Counted from the stretch's first letter, positions 8,306-19,600 are shown. The stretch is DNA of 40,851 nucleotides from Bacteroidaceae bacterium (GCA_017642425.1 JAGCPB010000038.1:1-40851), one strand, 5' to 3'. Numbers and translations: made by a program. The notes: a model not told the origin generated them from the letters alone.

Positions 8306-8902
8306 TTACACTGCAAGCGAGAGGGCTATGCCGTTGTCGACAGACATCTTACGGATGTTGATGAGGGCATAACGCATACGTCCCAATGCGGTATTTATGG
8401 ATACGCCTGTTATATCGGCTATCTCCTTAAAGCTCAGATCCTGATAGTAACGCATAAAGACCACTTCACGCTGATTGTCAGGGAGGGCATCCACCAGACG
8501 GCGTACGTCACGGAGTGTCTGCTCGTTGATGAGTGAATCCTCTATGTTAGCCTCAGCAAGACTGGCATCGTTGAGCAGGTCATACTCCTGAGCATCGTTG
8601 CTGACGGTGTTCTCATTCTTGTCCTGGCGGAAATAGTCAATGATGAGATTGTGGGCTATACGGGTAAGCCAGGCGCCGAACTTGCCGGTGCTGGTGTAGT
8701 TGCCCTTCTGGAGGGTTACTATAGCTTTTACGAATGTATCCTGGAATATGTCATCGGCAAGGTCACGATTGCGCACAATGAAGTTGATGTACGAATACAA
8801 CTTGTCCTGATAACGTGATAAAAGGGTATCGAACGCCTTTGTGTTTCCGTCTGAGTACAGAGCTACCAACTGGTCGTCGGTGAGCTGAATTAAATTCTGC
8901 AT
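8306..8902 (-). CDS. ECF-type RNA polymerase sigma factor
   Basis: The 198-aa protein has sigma region 2 (LLSRYQDKLYSYINFIVRN, DDIFQDTFVKAI, GAWLTRIAHNLIIDYFR) and sigma region 4 (LPDNQREVVFMRYYQDLSFKEIADITGVS...GRMRYAL), joined by an acidic linker. This is the usual two-domain ECF layout. It resembles the ECF factor broadly conserved in Bacteroidales and linked in B. fragilis to oxidative stress (EcfO); that subgroup assignment is from memory. No classical membrane anti-sigma gene follows; instead a 47-aa ORF does. A promoter is visible about 90 bp upstream. Confidence 0.92.
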   Translation of the reverse strand: MQNLIQLTDDQLVALYSDGNTKAFDTLLSRYQDKLYSYINFIVRNRDLADDIFQDTFVKAIVTLQKGNYTSTGKFGAWLTRIAHNLIIDYFRQDKNENTVSNDAQEYDLLNDASLAEANIEDSLINEQTLRDVRRLVDALPDNQREVVFMRYYQDLSFKEIADITGVSINTALGRMRYALINIRKMSVDNGIALSLAV

Positions 8903-8986
8903 TACTTCTTCTTTACTTGGTTTCTTGGAGTAAAGTTCAGTCTATAGGCAGTTCGGTTTTGGTTGATACTTTTATTATTTGTGGGA

Positions 8987-9019
8987 CAAAGATAATGTGA
9001 ATTTTTCTTAATTCGCAAC
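8987..9019 (-). promoter_or_regulatory. Probable promoter of the ECF sigma gene
   Basis: TATCTTTG (8987-8994) matches the -7 consensus; GTTG (9016-9019) at 21 bp spacing is a one-mismatch -33 element. The leader would be about 80 nt. The 175-bp stretch from 8903 to 9077 holds nothing else I can name and no clear terminator for fmt. Confidence 0.5.
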
Positions 9020-9077
9020 TTTTCTTGCTTTTTTAACACTTTGGAGGGAAAAAAACCGCTCGTTGAGAAGCAGCAGA

Positions 9078-10043
9078 TCAGATGAAGGTGCAGGCGGAGA
9101 GGTCTGTGCCGCAGAGGAAGGCGCAGATATCCATCCTTTTTTTGCCGGCAATTTGGACTTCAAGGAGGCGGAGGGCGCCATCAGAAGTGGCTACGCAGAG
9201 GGTCTTACGGCCGTCGCAGGTTATGGTGCCGGGAGTCTGCACCGGGGCATCTGTGACAGGCTCAGCGGCAAAGATCTTGAAGTCCTGGGCAGTGCCGTCG
9301 GCAGAATGGAGGACGGTCCAGGCGGCGGGGTATGGGGAGAGACCACGGATGAAGTCGTAAACTCGGGCGGTGGGTTGGTTCCAGTCTATGCGGCAGGTCT
9401 CCTTGAAGATCTTGGGGGCGGGACGCAGAGCATCGGCCGGGATATCGGACTGCGGGATGGGGTTAACGTTACCAGCAATGATGTCATCAAGGGTTTTGAC
9501 CGTAACGTCGGCTCCAAGTTCCATGAGTTTGTCATGGAGTGTGCCTACATTATCTGTGGGCAGAATTGGAATACGCTCCTGACGAATTACATCACCGGTA
9601 TCTATCTCATGCTTTAGGAAGAAGGTGGTTACTCCGGTCTCCTTGTCACCGTTTATTATGGCCCAGTTTATGGGGGCGGCTCCGCGATACTGCGGGAGCA
9701 GTGAGGCATGGAGGTTGAAGGTACCCAGACGGGGCATGCTCCATACTATCTCGGGGAGCATACGGAAAGCAACCACTATCTGGAGATCGGCCTTAAGGGA
9801 TCTGAGCTGTTCTATGAACAGGGGATCTTTCAGTTTCTCAGGCTGGAGGACAGGTATGCCCTGCTCCACGGCATATTTCTTGACCGGGCTGCTCTGCAAC
9901 ACACTGCCGTGACGGCCCATAGGTTTATCGGGCATAGTAACCACACCTATTATATTATAATGTTCTTCAACGAGTCGGCGCAGTATATGTTCGGCAAACT
10001 CGGGTGTTCCCATAAACACTATCCTAATCTCCTTCTTCTCCAT
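9078..10043 (-). CDS. fmt: Methionyl-tRNA formyltransferase
   Basis: With the start at 10043 (MEKKEIRIVFMGTPEFA) the protein is 321 aa, the usual length. It formylates initiator Met-tRNA using 10-formyl-tetrahydrofolate. The catalytic signature is clear: NLHASLLPQYRGAAP with the N and H, then DTGDVI with the aspartate. The C-terminal tRNA-binding domain follows (SPYPAAWT...). The open frame extends upstream to 10172, but that part overlaps the ClC gene and does not resemble the family, so I reject it. Fmt is the last gene of the run that starts at 19.7 kb; it starts 46 bp after the ClC stop. The operon also contains prfC and tsaC, both translation genes. Confidence 0.95.
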   Translation of the reverse strand: MEKKEIRIVFMGTPEFAEHILRRLVEEHYNIIGVVTMPDKPMGRHGSVLQSSPVKKYAVEQGIPVLQPEKLKDPLFIEQLRSLKADLQIVVAFRMLPEIVWSMPRLGTFNLHASLLPQYRGAAPINWAIINGDKETGVTTFFLKHEIDTGDVIRQERIPILPTDNVGTLHDKLMELGADVTVKTLDDIIAGNVNPIPQSDIPADALRPAPKIFKETCRIDWNQPTARVYDFIRGLSPYPAAWTVLHSADGTAQDFKIFAAEPVTDAPVQTPGTITCDGRKTLCVATSDGALRLLEVQIAGKKRMDICAFLCGTDLSACTFI

Positions 10044-10089
10044 TTCCGGTATTATATCGAAAAGGTTTGGGATATCTTCTTTTTTCCGA

Positions 10090-11889
10090 TCACTCCTCAG
10101 AAAGTTCAAGTAAGACATTTCGGTATGAATTGAATATTTTGGACTTTGAGACAAAACCAACATAACGGCCATCCTCGTCCTCTACGGGCAGGTTCCAGGC
10201 TCCGGTCTCATCAAACTTTTTCATCACGGTCTCCATGGGATCCTTGACCGACAGGCGGGCCGGCGGAAGTTCCATGAGTTTCTGGACATTGAAACGATGA
10301 TAGAGTTCCTGACGGAACATGATATTGCGGATGCTCTCCATATTGACTACTCCCACCAGGCTGTCATTATCATCAACCACGGGGAACAGGTTACGCTTGG
10401 AACGGGCTATCACGTTTACCAGCTGGCCCAGGTCCATATCGGGACGAACGCGCAGAAACTCCTTTTCTATAAGATTGTCCATGCTCATGAGCAGCAGGAC
10501 TGACTGGTCTTTATGGTGAGTCATGAGTTCACCCTTCTGTGCCAGACGCATTGAGTAGATGGAGTGTGACTGGAACAGATGGATGGTAAGATATGACATG
10601 ACAGAGACCATCATAAGGGGCAGGAACATTGAGTAGCCGCCGGTAAGTTCAGCTATCAGGAACACGCCGGTAAGCGGAGCGAACATTACTCCTGACATGA
10701 GTCCTGCCATGCCCAGCAGGGCAAAGTTCTGAACAGATATATCGGCTCCGGGAGAAAGACGGTTCATTAACGTGCCGAATATGAATCCGGTAAGGCAGCC
10801 CAGAAACAGACTGGGTGCAAATATACCACCGCAACCTCCGCCTGCATTGGTTGCAGTGGATGCAAAGACCTTGAACAGCAGCACAAGCCCCAGATATAGC
10901 AGTATGTTGCCTCCGTAGAACAGGGAGCCTTCCATTACCTTATCAGAGTTCTCTCCTGCATTGAGCAGCATGCCTATAGTGTCATAACCCTCACCAAACA
11001 GTGACGGGAAGAGGAATATGAGCACACTCAATATGACGGCTCCTATGACAAACCGTATCCAGGGATTTGCAAACCGCTTGAACCAGGTCTCAAACCAGTG
11101 CATGGTCTGCGAGAAATAGAGCGATACCAGACCACAGGCCACGCCCAAAAGCAGGGCATACGGTATGCGGGAGAGGTCGAATCCGTGCTCTGACACAAAA
11201 TGGAACATGGAATCGGTGCCGGTAAAGACGTATGATATGGTGGCTGCAGTTACCGATGACACAAGCAACGGCAGAAGCGAACCCATGCTCAAGTCAAACA
11301 TGAGCACCTCTAACACGAACACCAGACCGGCAATAGGGGCCTTGAAGATACCGGCAATAGCACCTGCCGAACCGCAGCCCACAAGCAGCATCAGGGTGCG
11401 GTGCTCCATCTTAAACATGCGGCCTATATTTGAGCCGATGGCCGAACCGGTGAGTACTATAGGAGACTCGGCACCTACCGAACCACCCATACCGATGGTT
11501 ATGGCACTGGCAATGACCGATGAATACATGTTATGGGGCTTGATTCGGCCGTTCTTCTTGGAGAGGGCATACAGTATCTTGGTTACGCCGTGACCTATGT
11601 CATCACGCACAATATAGCGGATAAAAAGCCCTGATACCAGAATACCTATGACAGGATAGACCAGTAGGCTGTAGTTTTCCTGACTGATAAAGAGATGACC
11701 GGATATGAATCCGTGAATGACAGAAATCAGGTACTTGAGCAACAGCGCGGCAAAAGCAGTAAAGACACCTACTACAAGACTGAGTAGCAGTATGAACTGA
11801 CGCTCGCTGATATGGTCCTTACGCCACAGATTGAATCTGTTGAGCAATGATTCTGTCTGACGCTCTATTTCCTCATTTGTATTTTCCAT
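10090..11889 (-). CDS. ClC-family chloride channel/transporter with C-terminal CBS domains
   Basis: The protein is 599 aa from the ATG at 11889, which overlaps the tsaC stop as TGATG; a GTG one codon earlier is a less likely start. Residues 30-430 are a ClC membrane domain with many hydrophobic helices. Filter motifs are present: GHGV (99-102) replaces the canonical GSGIP, GAESP (139-143) keeps the gating glutamate of GREGP at E141, and GGIFAPSLFLG matches the third motif. Residues from about 450 form a CBS pair (RKRNLFPVVDDNDSLVGVV, GAWNLPVEDEDGRYVGFVSKS) that probably binds adenine nucleotides. Whether it is a channel or an H+/Cl- exchanger is not decided. Confidence 0.92.
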   Translation of the reverse strand: MENTNEEIERQTESLLNRFNLWRKDHISERQFILLLSLVVGVFTAFAALLLKYLISVIHGFISGHLFISQENYSLLVYPVIGILVSGLFIRYIVRDDIGHGVTKILYALSKKNGRIKPHNMYSSVIASAITIGMGGSVGAESPIVLTGSAIGSNIGRMFKMEHRTLMLLVGCGSAGAIAGIFKAPIAGLVFVLEVLMFDLSMGSLLPLLVSSVTAATISYVFTGTDSMFHFVSEHGFDLSRIPYALLLGVACGLVSLYFSQTMHWFETWFKRFANPWIRFVIGAVILSVLIFLFPSLFGEGYDTIGMLLNAGENSDKVMEGSLFYGGNILLYLGLVLLFKVFASTATNAGGGCGGIFAPSLFLGCLTGFIFGTLMNRLSPGADISVQNFALLGMAGLMSGVMFAPLTGVFLIAELTGGYSMFLPLMMVSVMSYLTIHLFQSHSIYSMRLAQKGELMTHHKDQSVLLLMSMDNLIEKEFLRVRPDMDLGQLVNVIARSKRNLFPVVDDNDSLVGVVNMESIRNIMFRQELYHRFNVQKLMELPPARLSVKDPMETVMKKFDETGAWNLPVEDEDGRYVGFVSKSKIFNSYRNVLLELSEE

Positions 11890-12461
11890 CACTCTCTTAT
11901 TACTTTTACCAATCCGCCGGAACCCAGTTTGATTATGCCCGATGCAACAGAACGGGTCTGCTCACTGCGGCGGTATTCAACAATATAATCCACACCACTC
12001 TTTATTTCATCAGATATCTCACTGAAGTTTCCCGGCGAAGGCTGTCCGCTGATATTGGCCGATGTAGAGACCACTGCCCCACCCATGCGGCGGCAGAGTT
12101 CACGCGAGAACTCCTCCTTTGTGACACGGATGCCGGCACTGCCGTCATCGGCAATGAGTTCCGGTGCCATATGGCGCACGTTGTCGTATATGATAGTGAG
12201 AGGCTTCTCGGAAAGGTTCATAAGGTCATACGCCACATCAGGTATATCGGGAACGTAATAACCCAGCTTGGCATCGGAATCAATGAGACTCAGCATGGAC
12301 TTGCTGTCGCTGCGACGCTTTAGCTCAAAGATGCGGCGCACGGCAGAAGAGTTGGATGCATCACACCCTATCCCCCAGATTGTATCGGTGGGATAAAGGA
12401 TTATGCCGCCACTGCGCATTACCTCTACGGCCTTTTTTACGTCATCAATATACTCCTTCAT
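11889..12461 (-). CDS. tsaC: L-threonylcarbamoyladenylate synthase (TsaC/Sua5/YrdC)
   Basis: This 190-aa YrdC-like enzyme makes threonylcarbamoyl-AMP from threonine, bicarbonate and ATP, the first step of t6A modification of tRNAs that read ANN codons. Motifs are GGIILYPTDTIWGIGCDA, the basic KRRSDSK segment and VSTSANISGQ. It lacks the extra C-terminal Sua5 domain, so it is the short TsaC type. Its ATG begins on the base after the prfC stop side (no gap) and its stop overlaps the ClC start, so it is firmly inside the operon. Confidence 0.93.
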   Translation of the reverse strand: MKEYIDDVKKAVEVMRSGGIILYPTDTIWGIGCDASNSSAVRRIFELKRRSDSKSMLSLIDSDAKLGYYVPDIPDVAYDLMNLSEKPLTIIYDNVRHMAPELIADDGSAGIRVTKEEFSRELCRRMGGAVVSTSANISGQPSPGNFSEISDEIKSGVDYIVEYRRSEQTRSVASGIIKLGSGGLVKVIRE

Positions 12462-14027
12462 CTAGAACTCACTTGTAAAGTGGAACTTGATATGCTTAAA
12501 GTCTATCTGGGCCATCTGCAGCACATATCCGCTGTCGGCCAGGAAGACGTCACGGCCCTCCATATCGGTGGCCATGAACTGGTACTTGCGCTTCTTGAAA
12601 GCCTCAAGTTCTGCCTCATCATCACTCTCTATCCAGCATGCCTTGTATAGGCTGGCGGGCTCCCAACGGCACAGCGCGTTATACTCATGCTCCAGACGGT
12701 ACTGGATGACCTCAAACTGAAGCTGTCCTACCGTTCCTATAAGTTTGCGTCCGTTGAACTGGCTCACGAACATCTGGGCCACGCCCTCGCCCATAAGCTG
12801 GTCAATACCCTTGGCAAGCTGCTTGGCACGCATGGGATCAGCGTTCTCTATGTACTTGAACATCTCGGGCGAAAAGCTGGGCAAGCCCTTGAAATGAAGT
12901 TTCTCTCCCTGTGTAAGGGTATCACCTATCTTAAAGTTTCCGGTATCCGGAAGGCCGATGATATCGCCCGGCCAGGCCTCCTCAATGGTGCTCTTGCGCT
13001 GCGCCATGAACTGGGTTGGCGACGAGAACCGGAAGGTCTTGTCCAAACGCACGTGATAGTACGGCTCGTTACGCTGGAACCTACCCGAGCAGACCTTGCA
13101 GAACGCCACCGATGAACGGTGGTTGGGGTCGATATTAGCGGTTATCTTGAATATGAATCCGGTAAACTTGCTATCCTCTGGTTCCACCATACGCTCCAGC
13201 GCCTGCGTAGGACGCGGGCTGGGCGCAATCTGCACAAAGCAGTTGAGCAGCTCCTGCACACCGAAGTTGTTCAGGGCCGACCCGAAGAATACCGGGGCAA
13301 GTTCACCGCTCAGATACTGGCTGCGGTCAAACGGTTCATAAACTCCGTCTATCAGTTCCAGGTCAGAGCGCAGCTTGGCAGCCTCACGCTCGCCAACGTG
13401 AGCCTCGAGGTCAGTGCTATTAATATCAACCTCCACCTTCTCTGTAACCTTCTGCTTATCGGGGGTAAACAGGTCCAGCTTCTGCTCATAGATATTATAC
13501 ACGCCTTTAAAGCGGGCTCCTTTCTCTATAGGCCAGCTCAAAGGACGGACATGTATCTGGAGTTCCTCCTCAAGCTCGTCAAGCAAATCAAACGGATCAT
13601 TACCTTCACGGTCCAGCTTGTTGACAAAGACTATCACGGGAGTCTTGCGCATACGGCACACCTCCATGAGGCGGCGCGTCTGCAGCTCAACGCCCTTGGC
13701 GCTGTCAATCACTATGATTACACTGTCTACCGCGGTCAGGGTACGGAACGTATCCTCGGCAAAATCCTGGTGACCCGGGGTATCCAGTATGTTTATCTTG
13801 TAACCTTCATAATCAAACTCCATGACCGATGTGGTCACTGAAATTCCACGCTGTTTCTCAATGTCCATCCAGTCTGATGTGGCGGTCTTGCGTATCTTGT
13901 TTGACTTGACCGCGCCGGCCACCTGAATCTGGCCGCCGAACAGCAGGAACTTCTCAGTAAGTGTGGTCTTACCGGCATCGGGGTGCGATACAATCGCAAA
14001 CGTACGTCTTCTCTCTATCTCTTCCAT
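12462..14027 (-). CDS. prfC: Peptide chain release factor 3
   Basis: The 521-aa translational GTPase recycles RF1/RF2 from the ribosome after termination. All G motifs are canonical: SHPDAGKT near residue 15, QRGISVT in switch I, DTPGHQDF, and NKLDRE. This contrasts with the EF-G paralog at the left edge. The central and C-terminal domains fit RF3 ([29 protein letters not shown]). Spacing is 2 bp from DUF4924 and 0 bp to tsaC. Length is normal. Confidence 0.96.
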   Translation of the reverse strand: MEEIERRRTFAIVSHPDAGKTTLTEKFLLFGGQIQVAGAVKSNKIRKTATSDWMDIEKQRGISVTTSVMEFDYEGYKINILDTPGHQDFAEDTFRTLTAVDSVIIVIDSAKGVELQTRRLMEVCRMRKTPVIVFVNKLDREGNDPFDLLDELEEELQIHVRPLSWPIEKGARFKGVYNIYEQKLDLFTPDKQKVTEKVEVDINSTDLEAHVGEREAAKLRSDLELIDGVYEPFDRSQYLSGELAPVFFGSALNNFGVQELLNCFVQIAPSPRPTQALERMVEPEDSKFTGFIFKITANIDPNHRSSVAFCKVCSGRFQRNEPYYHVRLDKTFRFSSPTQFMAQRKSTIEEAWPGDIIGLPDTGNFKIGDTLTQGEKLHFKGLPSFSPEMFKYIENADPMRAKQLAKGIDQLMGEGVAQMFVSQFNGRKLIGTVGQLQFEVIQYRLEHEYNALCRWEPASLYKACWIESDDEAELEAFKKRKYQFMATDMEGRDVFLADSGYVLQMAQIDFKHIKFHFTSEF

Positions 14028-14029
14028 AA

Positions 14030-14575
14030 CTAATCCAAATCAAGTGTGCCATCCTTATCCTCACGGTAAAGCACGGCCAATTTTCCGATAAAAGCCGATA
14101 CAGCCTTTACTGCCTGCTCAGTTGCAGCACTTACAGGTTTGCACTGCACTTTCAACAGCCAGACTCCATAGAGCAGGTTGAAGCAATCGCGCAGCTCTTC
14201 ATTCTCAGTGCTGTGATTCTTGGCGCGGAACTCTACTATAAACGGCAACGCCTTGTAATAGAGATCCTTGTACTCCTGCTGCTTGTGTGAATCCAACAGA
14301 CGCTGATGCAGGTCACCCAACAGTATCAGCACATTCTCATTGATTTGAAGATGCCCCTGAGCGGTCTTACCCTCGGTACGCATCATCTCTATCAGGTCAT
14401 CATACCATTGACGCCACTCACGGCAATCGGCCTCACTGCGTCCGCTGCCTTTGATGACAGCATCATAGAGCCGGTCGCTGTCCAGACCGGCTGCACGTAT
14501 CATATCCTCAACCTGCCACATATACAACAGGTATTCGGCAATATTCTTCTCTCTTAACTCTTTCTGTACAAACAT
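14030..14575 (-). CDS. DUF4924 family protein
   Basis: The 181-aa soluble protein begins [20 protein letters not shown], the start I associate with DUF4924 of Bacteroidota. It is almost wholly helical by composition, has no signal peptide or membrane span, and contains a conserved-looking [13 protein letters not shown] segment. Function is unknown. It lies 1 bp after the LysE-type gene and 2 bp before prfC; the tie to prfC could mean a role linked to translation, but that is inference only. Confidence 0.82.
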   Translation of the reverse strand: MFVQKELREKNIAEYLLYMWQVEDMIRAAGLDSDRLYDAVIKGSGRSEADCREWRQWYDDLIEMMRTEGKTAQGHLQINENVLILLGDLHQRLLDSHKQQEYKDLYYKALPFIVEFRAKNHSTENEELRDCFNLLYGVWLLKVQCKPVSAATEQAVKAVSAFIGKLAVLYREDKDGTLDLD

Positions 14576-14576
14576 T

Positions 14577-15224
14577 CTACAACTTAATCAAAATTGATGT
14601 GCACCACACCACGGCGGCCACTATCAGTATGGTGCCCAACACCCTGTTTATCATCCACAGACCACGCAGATCAAAGCGGTTACGCAGTTTGTTGATCAGA
14701 GTTGACAAGGTAAGCCACCAGCAAACATCGCCCATAAGGACAAACAGGTATGTCTGCATCTTGACGTCGGTGCTGAAATCATCGACCGGAAGTGAGAAGA
14801 ATGCAAACAGTCCCATATAGAAAAAGACCACCAGAGGATTTACAATGGCCACCCCGAATCCGGTAAGCATTATCTGCCATATGGAATCCTTCTTGACCTT
14901 TACCTCTTTTGAAGCCGCAAGTGGGTTGTTCCTTACGGTCGTGATGCCGAATACAAGCAACAGTGCGCATCCTACAAGCTTGACCACCAATGCAATGGTG
15001 GAATCCTCAAGATACCCGAGCACCAGTGACAGGCACATCATGGTAATCATGATGTAGATGGCATCACTTATACTCACTCCAAGGCCGGTCAGAAATCCCT
15101 TCCACCGGCCTTTGTTAAGTGTTCTCTGAATGACAAGCACCCCCGACGGACCCGTCGGGGCTGCTGCCAGAAAACCTATAGCCATGCCTTTGAGAATCAA
15201 CTCAAAGAGCGATATGTCAATCAT
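14577..15224 (-). CDS. LysE/RhtB-family amino-acid exporter
   Basis: The 215-aa protein has about six hydrophobic segments and the LysE signature near the N terminus (AAPTGPSGVLVIQRTLNKGR, then GLGVSISDAIYI). LysE-family proteins export amino acids or related small molecules across the inner membrane. The substrate cannot be read from the sequence. Its ATG overlaps the DUF5723 stop as ATGA, which implies translational coupling. Confidence 0.88.
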   Translation of the reverse strand: MIDISLFELILKGMAIGFLAAAPTGPSGVLVIQRTLNKGRWKGFLTGLGVSISDAIYIMITMMCLSLVLGYLEDSTIALVVKLVGCALLLVFGITTVRNNPLAASKEVKVKKDSIWQIMLTGFGVAIVNPLVVFFYMGLFAFFSLPVDDFSTDVKMQTYLFVLMGDVCWWLTLSTLINKLRNRFDLRGLWMINRVLGTILIVAAVVWCTSILIKL

Positions 15225-16621
15225 TTATCGCTGCGCTTAGAACCAAAAGCAAAATTAAGACCAAGACTGAAATTCAGGCCAAAATCATGCAAAGGAATAT
15301 ACTGGGGGTTGAACTCGGCCTTGAGACGGTCAATGGCAAGGAAGAAGTTGAATCCTCTGGGATGAAGATTCATAAGGAAGCCTAACGAGGTTCCCATGGT
15401 AGACAAGCCCAGATTACCCGTCACATCAAACCAGCCGCAAGGTGACATACAGATAGATGTACGTGACTCAACATAAGGCCACAGACCTGAACGATAGGTA
15501 AAGAGTTCACCAAATGACAGCCAAGCGGCAAACGGTGCCTCATACTCAACACCCAGCCTGAAGGTTGCATTAAGAGCCACATTCTCTGACTGGTCTGTTG
15601 TTCCGGTCTGATACAGTTTTACCATATCATTGAAATCATCGGTAATATTGTCTATAGTCTCATCACCGTTGTCTCCGTTGACATCATAGTTGTTGAAACC
15701 CTCAAACCTTACGTATTCATTGTTGTTGGTTGCAAAAGTATTCATGTCCGCCCAGCCTATGAAACCCAAATCCATGAGGGCAGCCGAAACCTTAAGGCCC
15801 TCAACCAGATCCTTGAAATCATACTCAGCCCCCAGATCCATGGCAAAGCCATAGCTGCTGGGGACACCGACATTATAATCACCTATTCCGTCAAAGGCCT
15901 GTGTCTCCGGGTCAAGCTTGTATGTTGCACCGGGTATAGAAGCCTTGATGGTGCCGTTTGACTTGACAAGCCATTCGCTGTCATGAAGTTTGGCATCAAT
16001 CTCATTGATGGTAACATCGGCGTATGCTATTCCTTCCAGGAACTTAAGTCCTGCACCTATGGTAAGATTGTCACCGATCTTATGAGAGTGTGTAACCGAA
16101 GTCTCCAGATAGGAGATGGAATTGATATTGGTATTCTCAATCAGATAGTCACCATTGGCAAAACTGGCCTTCATGAAACCGAACAGTTCCTTGGGCAGTG
16201 ATACAGTCTCGCTGTTTCTCAACTTGATATTGACCGATGTTGACCAGTTCTTTTTACCGAATCCGAATCCGAACAGGTCCATATTCAGACCCACCGTGAA
16301 CTGTGCGGCATCGGGCAGTCCATCCAGGAACTGCTGGGCCGATACATCTGAACTCATGAATGTGGTGAGCATTCCCGGTTTGGAGGTGGATTCAAACAGG
16401 AAGTTTGAAAGACCCACTGAACTCTGGGCATCGACCTGGATGTTGCTTATTCCGGGTATGACCAGGAAGAAACCACGCTCCGGACCGAAAGCCGGATTCA
16501 ACTGATAACGCTGGTTGAAACCTTCAAGGAAATATCCTGAGCCTGCACTCTGGGAGTATGACGCCGCTGACACAAGCAGTAATGCTGTAACAGCCAGTGA
16601 ATGTATTATATGCTTTTTCAT
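15221..16621 (-). CDS. DUF5723-type outer-membrane beta-barrel-like protein
   Basis: The 466-aa protein starts with a Sec signal peptide (cleavage likely after SYSQ-S or nearby) and has alternating short beta strands with glycine and aromatic residues to the C terminus (LNFSLGLNFAFG), as in outer-membrane barrels. The opening GYFLEGFNQRYQLNPAFGP fits the DUF5723 family of Bacteroidota, which is distantly like PorV/FadL barrels. It lies 19 bp after the 1004-aa lipoprotein gene, so the two are likely made together. Function is unknown; the family call is from memory. Confidence 0.78.
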   Translation of the reverse strand: MKKHIIHSLAVTALLLVSAASYSQSAGSGYFLEGFNQRYQLNPAFGPERGFFLVIPGISNIQVDAQSSVGLSNFLFESTSKPGMLTTFMSSDVSAQQFLDGLPDAAQFTVGLNMDLFGFGFGKKNWSTSVNIKLRNSETVSLPKELFGFMKASFANGDYLIENTNINSISYLETSVTHSHKIGDNLTIGAGLKFLEGIAYADVTINEIDAKLHDSEWLVKSNGTIKASIPGATYKLDPETQAFDGIGDYNVGVPSSYGFAMDLGAEYDFKDLVEGLKVSAALMDLGFIGWADMNTFATNNNEYVRFEGFNNYDVNGDNGDETIDNITDDFNDMVKLYQTGTTDQSENVALNATFRLGVEYEAPFAAWLSFGELFTYRSGLWPYVESRTSICMSPCGWFDVTGNLGLSTMGTSLGFLMNLHPRGFNFFLAIDRLKAEFNPQYIPLHDFGLNFSLGLNFAFGSKRSDK

Positions 16622-16640
16622 AACTGTATTTCTTCTTGGG

Positions 16641-19600
16641 TTACTTCTTGTCCTTGTTCATGTCAGTAAGGTCCACTTTCAAGCCTTGAGGCAGGTTCAG
16701 ACGGACCTTGTCAAGTTCTATATACTGGCCTTTCTTAAGACTTATGTCAACATCCTGGACAGACTGGCATGCAGCCGTGAACACTATTGCATCCAACTTG
16801 GCCAATCCGCCTTTCTGGACCTTGACAGAGAGTTTCATGGCTGACCTGCGGCCCTGGTCATTACCGGCGCCTATCACGCATGAGTCTATCTGCACCTCAT
16901 TTACTTCAACACCCTTGTTGTCAAGAGCCTTGGCAGAAAGCTTGACGCCCAGAGGTATGGTGCTTATGACATCGGCCAGGAGTTCAATATCGGCGGCATC
17001 TATCTTATCACCGATATCCTCAAGACTCTCACCCAGATCCTTGATGGTATCCGAATACTCTATGTACAGGCTGTCAAATGACAGAGGTATTGAAACCTTG
17101 TAGTCACCTGATACTGACAACTCACGGGTCAAGTCAATGTAATGAGGCTCTTTTGTATCGGCAACCTTTGCCTTGAGTGCAAACCGTATCTTGTCAGGTA
17201 ACGGAGACATTATGTCTGACAAACGGCTTATACGCACGAACATAGTGTCCTCCGAGAGCGACACAGGCCTTTCATTCTTGTAGATGACGATGGTTGTATG
17301 ACGGCTCTCAGCTGCGGTATCGCATTTTTCAAGCCTTATGATACCGTCATCGGGCATTATGCTGTCCGTAGGCTCACCCTGAGCATTCAAACGCATAAGT
17401 TTGAGGTCAAGGTCAATGGGTACCGTAACCGTACTGTTGATGTTGATGGTTATCTGAGGATCACTCAGTCCCAGACGATTATCATCATCCTTGAGGAAAT
17501 CAATATCATCGCCCAGGTCCAGATCCACATCCTCCTTGACATCGTCTATTACAGGATCAACCTTTCCGGTGACAGACTTGACCACAACGGGATCAAACTC
17601 TACAGTAGGAGTGACATGAAGATCCTTAAGGTCATTGCTGTTGATGCTTTGCCTGTCAATAAGAACCGAGCCCGAAATCTTTACGGAGTCTGTCATCTTT
17701 ATGCTGTCATTTACAAGCACCAGAGGTGTCTTGAACTCCATACCCTCAATCTGAAGGCCGCTCAGGTTGAATCCGTCACCGTCATCATCAAGTTCATAGC
17801 GTTTAAGGCTTCCGTCAATGACAAGCTTGTTTCCGGTCAGGTTCACGCGATTGTCATTACCCACATACCTGATAAGAAGGAATTCGGGGAATTCCAATGT
17901 AAGATTGGACATTTTCATCTCAGTGATGGTGATTGGGATGCCCTTGAACTTAAGCTGCAACGAGGCTCCCGCAGGCTTGGTCAGATCTATTCTGTTAACC
18001 TCTACCAGAGCCTGGTCAACCTTCTCGGCAATTGAAATTGACGTGGTCTTGTCAAACTCAGTCTCAATCCTGGCAGTCTCCACATTGGCATTATCCACGA
18101 CAAGGCTACCCCATACCTTGAAGCTGATCTCCTTGTCCGTAAGGACATCAAGAGCGGACTTGCCCATATCGGTCTTGGCGGCAATCTTGATATTACCGCT
18201 ATAATTGACATCATTGCTTACCTTGATGGATTTCTTGACCTCATCAACATCCTGATAGAGAGAGAGTCTCTCAATATGCAGTTCTATTGTCTTACCCTTA
18301 GCCTCACCCGGCCAGATATTAAGATAATTACCTTCACTCCACTGTCCTACGGCGGTACCGCCCACATACACCTTGTTGTCATCACCCTTGACGAATCCGA
18401 ATCCCAGCGGGAACTGGAGTGTTATAGCGCTGCTTTCATCGAAAGAAAACGGCTCTATGTCAAAGTCTGAGAGCGAGAGACACAGCATACTCTTGGACGG
18501 ATCAAAATCAATATAGTTCACTTTGGAAAGGTTGTCCAGGTTGGTAAGCTCATAGGATGAAGATATCTTCTCGGACGGCAGGTCCAGATCCTTGGCCTTG
18601 GTGTCAACAGAGAAATCCCTCATGTTCAGCTTCTCATTGATGCCCACATCAACCTTAGGTACGAATTCACCGGTCTTGGTGGTTTTTCCGGATACTGTCA
18701 GTTCAAGTTGATATGAGAAACTCTCATGGTACATTATGGGCGAACTGTAAGCTGAGAAATCAGCCTCATCCATATTGAATACCACCGACAGTATATGATC
18801 ACCACCTATTACCGGCAGATAAGTGCCAGCCGGCATTGCAATGCTGAACACGTTACCGTTCACGGTAACATACTCACTGGGAATATACTGGTCAAGGGCA
18901 CTGTTTGCGGAAACCGTGAATTCTGCAGGGAATGTAACCAAAAGTGAGGATACCCTGATATGAGGTTCATCCATCAACGCATATAAGGATGACAGGTCAA
19001 CCTTAAGTTCAAGGGCCTGACCTGAATTGGAGGTCTCCTCTCCAAAGTAAACCTTATTGAGACTTGACACATCCTCAGGGAGAGTGTAATTAAAGTCCAC
19101 GTCTTTTGACTGCAACGGAACAATGACAGGTACTTCAGGAATGTCGAAACCTGCCACAGGAACATTCATCTTCATCCCCTCATCCACCTCCATCTTGAAT
19201 TCCTTTACAATCTCCGGAAGGCTGTTGTTGATATCGCTCAGGGAAACGGATTTAATCTTGAGTGTGGCGTTCTGTGATTTCTCAGCAATCTCCACGTCAT
19301 CCACATCGGTCTCATCAAAGCTGGCAGTGATCTCATCAATATCAGGCTTGGGGATATTAATGGTTACATCACCTATGCTGACATTGACCTTTTCAATCTC
19401 GCCATCCATGGTGAAACCGTACAAGCCGTTGTCAAGAGTATCCAGGATAGACTCATCACCGTCTATCTTAATCAGAGAATCAAGGTAGATTCTGCTCAGG
19501 CTGCCTAACGGTATAGATAGGCCGCCGGGACCAATCTGCATATCCAGACTTATCTCCTTATCCAGATCCAGTTCATTGGTCATGGTCAGACAGGAGCCCA

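Noticed and set aside
8095-8316. 73-codon minus-strand ORF between sigma gene and rpe
   Set aside because: It begins inside the sigma gene, has unlikely composition, and competes with the better 47-aa frame at 8090-8233.
9000-9077. T-run after fmt as a rho-independent terminator
   Set aside because: No stem of more than three base pairs could be found before the T-run.
10044-10172. N-terminal extension of fmt
   Set aside because: Overlaps the ClC gene and does not match the family; MEKKEIRIVFMGTPEFA at 10043 is the normal start.
13119-13841. 240-codon plus-strand ORF opposite prfC
   Set aside because: Antisense shadow of a highly conserved GTPase gene.
17298-18035. 245-codon plus-strand ORF opposite the 1004-aa lipoprotein gene
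   Set aside because: No start context or recognisable domain; the minus frame has a signal peptide and runs 3 kb without a stop.
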